Positions 54,191 to 62,307 of a stretch of DNA of 64,000 bases are shown here, in pieces. Numbering within the stretch: position 1 is the first letter of the stretch; the number at the start of each line of letters is the position of its first letter. Below the pieces are notes generated by a model. It searched no databases. It was given only the letters and a program-made list of their open reading frames with translations, and had not been told where the DNA came from. The position numbers and the translations under genes were made by a program. This DNA is from Synergistaceae bacterium (lineage in GTDB: Bacteria; Synergistota; Synergistia; Synergistales; Aminobacteriaceae), in assembly GCA_017405525.1 (NCBI GenBank), contig JAFRAH010000022.1, positions 57,079-121,078 of the forward strand, in the 5' to 3' direction.

Positions 54191-54954
54191 GCGTTCACCC
54201 TCTCGTATATCATCTTGAGGCCCTCAAGCGTCAGCCACTTGTCGACAACCTCAATCCTTCTTGAGACTTTGGCCATCAGCCCGGCATGTCCCCCGGTAGC
54301 TATGACCTTTGCCCCCGACATTCCCGGCTCATCGCGAATCATGTCGATAATCCTGTCAGTTAGCCCGGCATTCCCGAAAAGTATTCCTGACTGTATGGCT
54401 TCCTCAGTGTTACGTCCTATGACGCTCTCAGGGATATTCAGTGCAACCTGCGGGAGCTTGGCGGCCTTCGAGAACAGAGCAGAGATCCCGGAGTTCAGGC
54501 CGGGGGCTATGGCTCCTCCCATGTATGCACCTTCGGGTGAAACGACATCGAACGTTATTGCCGTCCCGTAATCCGCAACTATGAGGGGCATTCCGTATTT
54601 CTCCCTGCCTGCTACTGCGTTCACTATCCTGTCTGCTCCTACCTCGCGGGGGTTCTTGCAGAGCACCTCCATACCTGTATCAGTGAGTGCGTTCACCTGG
54701 AGGGGAGTAACGCCGAAGTACTGCCTCAATGCCTGAGTCATGGGGAAGTCGAGCGACGGCACCACGCTGGCTATTGATGCTCCTGTAATGTCTGAGGGCT
54801 TTATGTCCTGAGTTCGTATCAAGCCCAGAAGGTATATGCCCAGTTCGTCGGGGGTTCTGAGGATTGATGAGAGCCTCCAGTGTGCTATGAGTTCTTCACC
54901 GTCATATATTCCGGCGGCAGTCGTGGTGTTCCCTGTGTCTAGTACGAGTAACAT
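54187..54954 (-). CDS. coaX: Type III pantothenate kinase
   Basis: 255 residues from ATG 54954 (MLLVLDTGNTTTAAGIY), which shares a base with the stop of the previous gene (TAATG). Type III features: DTGNT phosphate motif, GADRIVNAVAG and ADYGTAITFDVV. First step of coenzyme A synthesis. CoaX needs potassium or ammonium and is feedback-resistant. Confidence 0.95.
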   Translation of the reverse strand: MLLVLDTGNTTTAAGIYDGEELIAHWRLSSILRTPDELGIYLLGLIRTQDIKPSDITGASIASVVPSLDFPMTQALRQYFGVTPLQVNALTDTGMEVLCKNPREVGADRIVNAVAGREKYGMPLIVADYGTAITFDVVSPEGAYMGGAIAPGLNSGISALFSKAAKLPQVALNIPESVIGRNTEEAIQSGILFGNAGLTDRIIDMIRDEPGMSGAKVIATGGHAGLMAKVSRRIEVVDKWLTLEGLKMIYERVNA

Positions 54955-56186
54955 TATTCGTTCACGCTCCCTGCTATGTATCCTGTTGACCAGCAAACTT
55001 GAAGGTTGAAGCCCCCTGATGGCCCGTTAAGGTCGAGGACTTCACCGGCAAAGTAGAGATTATCGCACAGCTTTGACCTCATCGTTGAGGGGTCTACTTC
55101 CTTGAGGCTCACACCCCCGCGAGTTACCATTGCGTTGTTCCAGCCCCAGAGGCCGTTGATGTTCATGCGTATATCCTTGAGGAGCTTGACGAACTCGAAA
55201 ATTTCCTCCTCCGAAATATATTCTACTGGCTTATCATGCGGAATGTCCGAGAGCTCAAGAATGAGGCTGACCATTTTCGCCGGGACAAGTGAGCGAACAA
55301 GCCCGTGAAATCTTCCGTGCCCTGAGTGCTTGGCGATGTCCCGTTTTACGCGCTCGATGAGTATTCCGTGAGTGAGGGAAGGCTTAAGGTCAAGGGAAAA
55401 TTGAAGCTCTCCCTCCCAGTCAGGAACGTGTGAGCTCAGCTCCATGACAATCGGGCCGCTTATCCCGAAATTCGTGAACTCCATCTCACCGAATCGGTCA
55501 TCTATCTCTTTGCCGTCAAGTATCACCGTCAATCTCACGTTGCGCAAATCACAGCCGCTTGCGAGTTTCGGCCATGTCTCACGCGTCCTTATTGGCACAA
55601 GAGCAGGATAGAGGGGAGTTATCGTGTGTCCTGCCTGCCGCGCGAACTCGTAGCCGTCTCCCGTTGAGCCTGTCTTGGGGTAAGACTTCCCGCCGGTCGC
55701 AATGATGTACTTGTCCGCAGTGTACTCGTCCCCCTCAGTGATGACCCGGTCAATGTGGCCTGACTTCACCTTGAGTGCCTTGACTGGTGTCGAGCGCATG
55801 ACCTTCACACCGTTCTTCCTGCACTGCATGAGGAGGGCATCAAGTACGCGCTGGCTGCCTCCTTCCTCCGGGAATATACGCTTGCCTCGTTCCTCGATGT
55901 ACTTCACTCCGATGTGGCTGAACCATTCGCGAGTTCTTAGAGGGCCGAACCTGCTGAATGCCGAGTACAGGAACTTGCCATTATCCCCATAACGTGAGAT
56001 GAATGCATCAATGTCTGACTCTGCATTCGTGAAGTTGCACCTTCCTCGTCCTGAGATGAGGAGCTTTTCGCCAAGTGAGTGGTTTTTCTCCGCAATGGCT
56101 ACTTTCTGGCCGAGTGATGAGGCTCTTACTGCCGCCATCAATCCCGCAGGCCCTCCTCCAATTATGAGAGTGTCAAAATTTTCCAT
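54954..56186 (-). CDS. NAD(P)/FAD-dependent oxidoreductase (HI0933/BaiN-like)
   Basis: 410 residues. FAD motif IGGGPAGLMAAVRASSLGQ, then SGRGRCNFTNAE and the C-terminal GEVLDLNGPSGGFNLQVCWSTGY, all typical of the HI0933 flavoprotein family. The family includes BaiN, linked with bile-acid dehydroxylation, but most members have unknown substrates. Starts the minus-strand run oxidoreductase-coaX-dusB-TSCPD. Confidence 0.9.
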   Translation of the reverse strand: MENFDTLIIGGGPAGLMAAVRASSLGQKVAIAEKNHSLGEKLLISGRGRCNFTNAESDIDAFISRYGDNGKFLYSAFSRFGPLRTREWFSHIGVKYIEERGKRIFPEEGGSQRVLDALLMQCRKNGVKVMRSTPVKALKVKSGHIDRVITEGDEYTADKYIIATGGKSYPKTGSTGDGYEFARQAGHTITPLYPALVPIRTRETWPKLASGCDLRNVRLTVILDGKEIDDRFGEMEFTNFGISGPIVMELSSHVPDWEGELQFSLDLKPSLTHGILIERVKRDIAKHSGHGRFHGLVRSLVPAKMVSLILELSDIPHDKPVEYISEEEIFEFVKLLKDIRMNINGLWGWNNAMVTRGGVSLKEVDPSTMRSKLCDNLYFAGEVLDLNGPSGGFNLQVCWSTGYIAGSVNE

Positions 56187-56292
56187 GAGCCTTTAAGCTC
56201 CCTCCGTGCATAATAATTACACAACTTCTTGTATAGTATAATAGCGTTCAAATTATTTCATCACATGCAAAGAGGTGTGAACTTTACCCGCC

Positions 56293-57702
56293 ATGCCATT
56301 ACGCAGACAACAAATTTTATATGCCATAATAATTTTGCCGGTACTGCTATTCACTCCGGGCATATCCTACGCATCAATATCAATGACACTTGAACAGTAC
56401 GTCAACGAAATCCTACTCAATAACCATTCACTCCGGGCTGGCATCAAGAACGTAGAGGCAGGCTACTATTCAGTTCTTGCGGCGGTGGGCTATCAGCGTC
56501 CTTCAACCTCAGCGATACTCTCAGGCTCCTACGCAACCAAGCAGACATCAGGCAACACATCACAGGAAAACGTTACAGTAGGCAGCTTAGGCTTGAGGCT
56601 CACTCAGAGGATCGACATATCCGGGAGCTACAAGCTCGACGAACGGCAGAACATACTCGGCTATGAGGTCTCCCGCGCAAATTTCGACAGCACAATAAAC
56701 ACAATGATAGCCGCCGCAGAAGAGACATGGTGGGGTGCAGTGCTTGCCCGCGAAAACATGAAGCTGCAGAAAGAAATACTCCTTCAACGTTCAGAGAACC
56801 ACAGGGTAACGGTTGAGAAGTACAACCAGGAACTAGTGCCCAAGCTCGACATTGTCCGCAGTGAAGCCCAAGTAGTAGCCGCTGAAACCCTCGTGAAGAA
56901 CGCTGAGACTACATACCTGAACTTACTTGCTGAACTCTCATTGCTGGCAGGTGGCCTTGACGTTGAGCCGGTCGATGAGGAGCTACATGTGCCGGAATTT
57001 GACGTTGCCCTGAACTTTGAGGATGCTCTTGAGTTTCGTCCTGATGTCCGGGCCGCAAAGCTCACTCTTGAACGCGCACGAATCATCAAGAAACTCACGG
57101 CAAAAGGATTGTCGCCTACCCTTGATTTTGGGTTCCAGTTTACGCCGTGGTCAGACCCTGAGACCTACGCGACACCCAACGACATGCAGGCCGGTGCATC
57201 ACTGACACTGACGCTCCCGATAACCGACGGGAACACCACAAAGTACCGGGTCATGAACACGGACAGGCTCATTCAGGCGGCAGAGTCGAGCCTTGAGGCA
57301 ATACGTGAGCAGACCAGACGAGATATTACTGTAGCGATGAACAACTGGCGGAATGCGTCGGCGGCGGAACAGGACAAGCAAAGGCAGGTAGAGCGCGCTG
57401 AAGAGGAGCTCCGTATCACTGAACTCATGTACGCTGAAGGGATGGGTGCACAGATCGATCTCATCAATGCACAGACAGCATACCAGGCAGTGAGGACGGA
57501 ATACCTTGATGCGGTCAGGAATATGTACGTTGCTCTTGTTGCCATGAGGAAGGCTATAGGCGACTATTCCCCCGACGAAAACGGAACATGGCAGGAAGCA
57601 AGGCTGCGTTATGGGAAGGGCAAACCAATTCTCGGCGAAGCTGGCCTAAAGAAGCTCAGGGTAACACGAAGCACTAAGAGCAGGAACGGAAGGAAGAAAT
57701 GA
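56293..57702 (+). CDS. TolC-family outer-membrane protein
   Basis: 469 residues. Signal peptide to about residue 27, then two outer-membrane-factor repeats with long helices (LKLERARIIKKLTAKG, and EEELRITELMYAEGMGAQIDLINAQTAYQAVRTEYLDAV in content). Forms a trimeric export channel across the outer membrane. A TATAAT at 56238-56243 may belong to its promoter. No inner-membrane pump or adaptor gene is adjacent, so its partner is unknown. Stop overlaps the next gene. Confidence 0.92.
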   Translation: MPLRRQQILYAIIILPVLLFTPGISYASISMTLEQYVNEILLNNHSLRAGIKNVEAGYYSVLAAVGYQRPSTSAILSGSYATKQTSGNTSQENVTVGSLGLRLTQRIDISGSYKLDERQNILGYEVSRANFDSTINTMIAAAEETWWGAVLARENMKLQKEILLQRSENHRVTVEKYNQELVPKLDIVRSEAQVVAAETLVKNAETTYLNLLAELSLLAGGLDVEPVDEELHVPEFDVALNFEDALEFRPDVRAAKLTLERARIIKKLTAKGLSPTLDFGFQFTPWSDPETYATPNDMQAGASLTLTLPITDGNTTKYRVMNTDRLIQAAESSLEAIREQTRRDITVAMNNWRNASAAEQDKQRQVERAEEELRITELMYAEGMGAQIDLINAQTAYQAVRTEYLDAVRNMYVALVAMRKAIGDYSPDENGTWQEARLRYGKGKPILGEAGLKKLRVTRSTKSRNGRKK

Positions 57703-58265
57703 AACCACGAAGAATATTCTGCCTTTTGTTGCTCGTCCTCATCATGACGGGAGCATCTGAGGCGGCAAAGAGGCCATCATCTCCGCAGGTTGACAGCCGG
57801 GCAAGGAATATCTACCAAGTTTTCACGAAGGCTAATCCGGGGCTTTCAGGGGCTGACGCTAAGAAGTTTGCCGAGATAGTCATAGAGGCGGCGGAAAAAT
57901 ACAAGCTCGATCCATACGTCATAGCCGGGATAATAATTCATGAGTCTACCGTGAACACAAAGGCAGTCTCAAAAGGCGGGGATTATGGATTGATGCAGGT
58001 TCGCTGGAAAGTTCACGAGAAGGCCATAAAAAAGGAGTTCCCAAAGGTCAGGAAGGCTAGTGATATGTTTGACGCAAGGACTAACATATTTTACGGTGCT
58101 GAGATTTTCGCCTATTGCATGAGGAAGGCCAATAATGACGTGAGGGGCGGGCTTTTGCGCTACAGTGCCGGGAGTGAGAAGCTGGCCAACAAAGTACTTG
58201 CCACAGTGAAGGAACTTCAGGCGATGGACGCTAAACCCAAAACAAAAACAAAAAAGGGGAAATGA
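57699..58265 (+). CDS. Lytic transglycosylase (SLT domain)
   Basis: 188 residues, signal peptide 1-22. The SLT catalytic Glu is in GIIIHESTVNTKAVSKGGDYGLMQV, followed by FYGAEIFAYCM. Cleaves peptidoglycan between MurNAc and GlcNAc. It overlaps the TolC-type gene by 4 nt (ATGA), which may reflect a need to open the wall for exporter assembly; this is inference. Tail is Lys-rich. Confidence 0.92.
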   Translation: MKPRRIFCLLLLVLIMTGASEAAKRPSSPQVDSRARNIYQVFTKANPGLSGADAKKFAEIVIEAAEKYKLDPYVIAGIIIHESTVNTKAVSKGGDYGLMQVRWKVHEKAIKKEFPKVRKASDMFDARTNIFYGAEIFAYCMRKANNDVRGGLLRYSAGSEKLANKVLATVKELQAMDAKPKTKTKKGK

Positions 58266-58269
58266 TTTT

Positions 58270-59382
58270 ATGACGAGGAAAATTCTTGCTGTACTAGTGA
58301 TGATTATGATGCTCTGCGGAATTTCATGGGCCGATATAGCCTACACAACTTCAGACGGCGGGCTTGGCCTCATAAAGTTCAAGTCTTCAACGAGCGTTGA
58401 CGTTGAGGGGATAAAGTACCAAGGAAGCAGCACGAGCCCTTTCGTTGCTCCATACTGGGACGGAGGGAGCTCCCGCGTGATCCTCATAGACCGCACCGAT
58501 GATGCAGCCACCTCCGGGGATACTGCGCAGACCTTCAGCCCCTCGGATCTCTCAAGCCCACTGGAGACCACCCCCAAGACACTGACCGGGATATACGGGA
58601 CACGTTCGGCGGCAGGCTCAGTGAACGGGCGGGCATTGTTCCTTGCGTCGGGCACAAAGGTAACCGAGTTCAGCACGGAGAATTTCGCGCAGGTACATTC
58701 TTATGACTGCATGGCAAACTATGGGAGCAATGACGTTGTCCCTTTAGTTCGTGATGTCATGACCAACTACTACACTATATACATTCTTGCTGACTCAGAG
58801 GATGCCAGTATGCTCCTGAAATTTGACGGCCAGCTCAGGAGGGATGTTGAAGATTTCTCGGTAACCTCACTTCCTCACAGGTCATCGTCAATGTCATGGT
58901 TAAGCCGCTCAAGAATAGCCCTGCCACATTCAGAGGGTATTGACATTCTTTATTCCGACACAATTTCAACGTTATCTTCAGACAGGCCGGTAGTGTCTGT
59001 ATGCGCTGACAGGGACAGCGGATTTTACTTCATCACTCAGACGGCTTCAGGTGATGCCACGTTGTCGCACTACTCATACAGCACACAGCAAACTACGGAT
59101 CTCTTCACCAACGAGGCAGGAGGTAACGTTCAGCTTCTCCAGGAAACGAACTATAACGTTCTCGGCGTGATAATCGGCGGGAAAATCAGGCTCTACAACA
59201 TGACCGATGATTCACTTGTTGGCGAATATAGCAGCTCAGTTCTCGGCGGCACTCCCCTGAACATGGCCATGACTACAGCAACAGGTGAGGACAGCAGCAA
59301 CAGTTCAAGCGGATGTGATGCTTCAGGTGTGGGGCTGTGTATTGCCGGGCTTCTTGCCTTCATGATGACGAGGAAGAAATAG
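58270..59382 (+). CDS. Secreted protein with Synerg-CTERM-like sorting tail
   Basis: 370 residues. Signal peptide 1-21, a beta-rich repetitive body with WD/YVTN-like strand patterns (IAYTTSDGGLGLIKF, YNVLGVIIGGKIRLYNM), then a Ser-rich linker and GCDASGVGLCIAGLLAFMM ending in TRKK. That Cys, hydrophobic helix, basic end is the layout of the Synerg-CTERM sorting signal known from Synergistota. It probably is anchored or processed at the surface. Body function unknown. Confidence 0.82.
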   Translation: MTRKILAVLVMIMMLCGISWADIAYTTSDGGLGLIKFKSSTSVDVEGIKYQGSSTSPFVAPYWDGGSSRVILIDRTDDAATSGDTAQTFSPSDLSSPLETTPKTLTGIYGTRSAAGSVNGRALFLASGTKVTEFSTENFAQVHSYDCMANYGSNDVVPLVRDVMTNYYTIYILADSEDASMLLKFDGQLRRDVEDFSVTSLPHRSSSMSWLSRSRIALPHSEGIDILYSDTISTLSSDRPVVSVCADRDSGFYFITQTASGDATLSHYSYSTQQTTDLFTNEAGGNVQLLQETNYNVLGVIIGGKIRLYNMTDDSLVGEYSSSVLGGTPLNMAMTTATGEDSSNSSSGCDASGVGLCIAGLLAFMMTRKK

Positions 59383-59400
59383 GCTTAAAGGCACTAACAT

Positions 59401-59442
59401 TATTCCTCCTGTCTTAAGGCAAGGCAGGGGGAATTTTTTTTC
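59401..59442 (+). terminator. Terminator after the Synerg-CTERM gene
   Basis: ATTCCTCCTG pairs with CAGGGGGAAT across about 11 nt, followed by eight T. Confidence 0.9.
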
Positions 59443-59492
59443 TCTAGTGTAAAATATCTGCAAATTTATTCTCAGAAAGGACATGAAAAATT

Positions 59493-60944
59493 TTGAGCCT
59501 CGTACTATTCAATGACCTGACCAGACAAAAGGAGACCTTCACGCCAATAAAGCCCGGACATGTCAGCTTCTATTCGTGCGGCCCTACGGTGTACGGATAT
59601 ATTCACATAGGGAACGCAAGACCCTTCATTGTGTTTGACGTTCTGAGGCGGTGGCTTGAGCATGAAGGCTACACAGTAACGTTCGTGCAGAATTTCACGG
59701 ACATTGACGACAAGATGATACACCGGGCCAATAAGGAAGGCATCACGGTGAAGGAGCTTGCCGAAAAATTCATAGGCGAGTACTACAAGGACACTGACGC
59801 TTTGGGGATACACCGCCCGAATGTAGCACCCCGCGCAACTGACCACGTACCCGAAATCATCAGCATAATCGAACGCATAATAGCTAACGGTCATGCTTAC
59901 GTCTCAGATGGTGATGTGTATTTCGACATTCGGAGCTGGCCAAAGTATGGCTCACTCTGCAAGCAGAACCTTGAGGACCTGGAGGCAGGCGCAAGAGTTG
60001 AGCCCGGCGAGAAGAAGAGAGACCCGCTGGATTTTGCCCTCTGGAAGGCAGAGAAACCCGGCGAGCCTTCATGGGACAGTCCATGGGGGAAAGGAAGGCC
60101 CGGATGGCACATAGAGTGCTCGGCCATGTCCTCGAAGTATCTAGGCGAGAACATAGACATTCATTCGGGAGGGGTTGACCTTACGTTCCCGCACCATGAA
60201 AACGAGGTAGCTCAGAGTGAGGCGGCCTCAAATTCAGGAAAACCGTTCGTGAATTACTGGCTGCACAACGGGTTCTTGCTGCTCAACAAAACGAAGATGT
60301 CCCGTTCACTCGGCAACGTCCTTACTGCACACGAGGCAATCGAACGCTATACCCCCCTTGCTGTGAGGTTCTTCCTCCTCAGTGCTCACTACAGGAGTCC
60401 GATAAACTTGGCACTAGACCCGGATACCCACGTATCAGAGAGCCTTGTACATGCCGCCGCCGGTGTCGAGAGGTTGAGGAACTGCCGGAGCGATTTGGAC
60501 TTTGCCGCAAAAACACGAGCCGATGACGCTTCAGCCTTTGACGTGGAAAAATACCAGTCCGAACTTGAGGAGCTTCACGGGAAATTCTGCGAGGCCATGA
60601 ATGACGACTTCAACACTGCCGCCGCTATAGGTATCCTGTTCGATGTGGTCTACTTGATTAACACGAGCCTGAAGGAAAATGAGACACTCCCCGGAAAATT
60701 CTTCAAGCTCTCGAAAGATGCCCTGAAAGAATATGATGATATTCTGGGAGTAATAGGCCCTGATGACGCGGAAGATGAACACGATGATGAATCCGCGGAG
60801 ATTGAGAGGCTCATTCAGGAGAGGGCAGACGCAAGGAAGGCTAAAGACTTCAAGCGTTCGGACGAAATTCGGGACGAGCTCAAGGCACGGGGTATAGTCC
60901 TCGAAGACACACCGCAGGGCACAAAGTGGAAGAGGGAGCTATAA
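59493..60944 (+). CDS. cysS: Cysteinyl-tRNA synthetase
   Basis: 483 residues, TTG-AGC start with AAAGGA upstream. Class I motifs are YGYIHIGNARPF (HIGH-type) and KTKMSRSLGN (KMSKS-type). Zinc-binding Cys is in YSCGPTVYG, and GWHIECSAM and GGVDLTFPHHENE are diagnostic. Charges tRNA-Cys. Confidence 0.97.
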   Translation: MSLVLFNDLTRQKETFTPIKPGHVSFYSCGPTVYGYIHIGNARPFIVFDVLRRWLEHEGYTVTFVQNFTDIDDKMIHRANKEGITVKELAEKFIGEYYKDTDALGIHRPNVAPRATDHVPEIISIIERIIANGHAYVSDGDVYFDIRSWPKYGSLCKQNLEDLEAGARVEPGEKKRDPLDFALWKAEKPGEPSWDSPWGKGRPGWHIECSAMSSKYLGENIDIHSGGVDLTFPHHENEVAQSEAASNSGKPFVNYWLHNGFLLLNKTKMSRSLGNVLTAHEAIERYTPLAVRFFLLSAHYRSPINLALDPDTHVSESLVHAAAGVERLRNCRSDLDFAAKTRADDASAFDVEKYQSELEELHGKFCEAMNDDFNTAAAIGILFDVVYLINTSLKENETLPGKFFKLSKDALKEYDDILGVIGPDDAEDEHDDESAEIERLIQERADARKAKDFKRSDEIRDELKARGIVLEDTPQGTKWKREL

Positions 60945-60948
60945 GGGA

Positions 60949-62208
60949 ATGTTCAAGCTGTTTTTTGTGAGGAGGTTCATGCCCCTATTCATCACTCAGT
61001 TTTTGGGGGCGTTCAACGATAATTTCTTCAAGAGCGCGTTAATGATGCTCATAACCTACAGGATAGGCGACGCTTCAGGTGTTGACCCCCGTATCCTCGT
61101 CAATGCCGCCGCAGGGGTATTCATCCTGCCGTTCTTTGTGTTCGCACCGACAGCCTCAGACCTTGCCGACAGGTACGACCGCTCTACGTTGATGCGTTGG
61201 GTGAAGTTCGCTGAGATCGTCGTAATGTCCGGGGCAGCGTTCGGGTTCTGGCTGGGCAATGCGTGGCTCTTGATGGTGGTGCTGTTCCTCATGGGCGCGC
61301 AGTCAGCATTCTTCAGTCCGGCGAAATACAGCATACTGCCCCAGCACCTGAAGGAAGATGAGCTTATTGCTGGCAACGGTCTAATTCAGATGGGTACATA
61401 CCTGGCCATTCTCACCGGGACTATTGCCGGGGGGTTGATGATTTTGCGTGAGAACGGGATATATTGGGTTGGCGGCCTTGCTGTAACCATTGCGGCATTG
61501 GGCTGGCTCTTCAGCATGTTCATTCCCCCCACAAAACCAATAGACCCATCACGCCCCGTGTCGTTCAGGATCGTGAAGAGGACAATAGAGATGTTCCGTG
61601 AGGTTGTTCCTATGCGCAAGGTCTTCGGCTCAATGCTGGCTATCTCGTGGTTCTGGCTTGTGGGTTCGGTATTCCTCGCACAGTTCCCGACATACTCACG
61701 TACGATACTGGGAGCTGATGAGAGCGTTGCTACTGCGTTCCTAGCTATATTCTCGTGCGGTATCGGTATAGGCTCGATGTTCTGCGACTCAATCCTGAAG
61801 GGCAAGGTTACGTCGAAATACGTTCCTTCTGCGGCTTATGGTATAGCGATCGCTAGCATCCTCCTGTGGTACGTCAGCAATCGTCCTCCCGTTCCTGAAG
61901 GCACACCAATAATCGGAGCCTGGGAGTTCTTCACGCGTCCCGAAAATTTCATGATCACGTTCTGCCTGTTCATGATTGCGTTCTGCGGAGGGCTCTACAT
62001 TGTCCCGCTCTATGCTGTAATGCAGACTGAGGCGGGCGATAAGGTCTCAGGGGTAATAGCCTGCTCGAACATAACAGACTCAATCTTCATGGCCGTTGCG
62101 GCGTTGGGTGCTGGTGTCCTGATTTCGTGGGGGATAAGCATTCCGCAGTTGTTCCTGACGATGGGACCGACTACGTTCATTGTGGGGCTTCTCGTGGGAT
62201 TGATATAG
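60949..62208 (+). CDS. MFS transporter, LplT-like
   Basis: 419 residues, 12 membrane segments. The start FITQFLGAFNDNFFKSALMMLI and GAQSAFFSPAKYSILPQHL are marks of LplT-type lysophospholipid flippases and of the MFS part of Aas-type fusions. Here it ends at the MFS domain, with no acyltransferase or acyl-ACP synthetase attached or following. Starts 4 nt after cysS. Confidence 0.88.
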   Translation: MFKLFFVRRFMPLFITQFLGAFNDNFFKSALMMLITYRIGDASGVDPRILVNAAAGVFILPFFVFAPTASDLADRYDRSTLMRWVKFAEIVVMSGAAFGFWLGNAWLLMVVLFLMGAQSAFFSPAKYSILPQHLKEDELIAGNGLIQMGTYLAILTGTIAGGLMILRENGIYWVGGLAVTIAALGWLFSMFIPPTKPIDPSRPVSFRIVKRTIEMFREVVPMRKVFGSMLAISWFWLVGSVFLAQFPTYSRTILGADESVATAFLAIFSCGIGIGSMFCDSILKGKVTSKYVPSAAYGIAIASILLWYVSNRPPVPEGTPIIGAWEFFTRPENFMITFCLFMIAFCGGLYIVPLYAVMQTEAGDKVSGVIACSNITDSIFMAVAALGAGVLISWGISIPQLFLTMGPTTFIVGLLVGLI

Positions 62209-62221
62209 AGTGAAAATTTCT

Positions 62222-62257
62222 GCCCTGTCCTGAGCTTTGGGACGGGGCTTTTTTTTG
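62222..62257 (+). terminator. Terminator after the LplT-like gene
   Basis: GCCCTGTCC pairs with GGGACGGGGC (one G-U) and is followed by eight T. Confidence 0.9.
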
Positions 62258-62307
62258 GCGTTCGGTTGTAGAATATCTCCATCCCAAACACGAAAGGACG
62301 ACCCACA

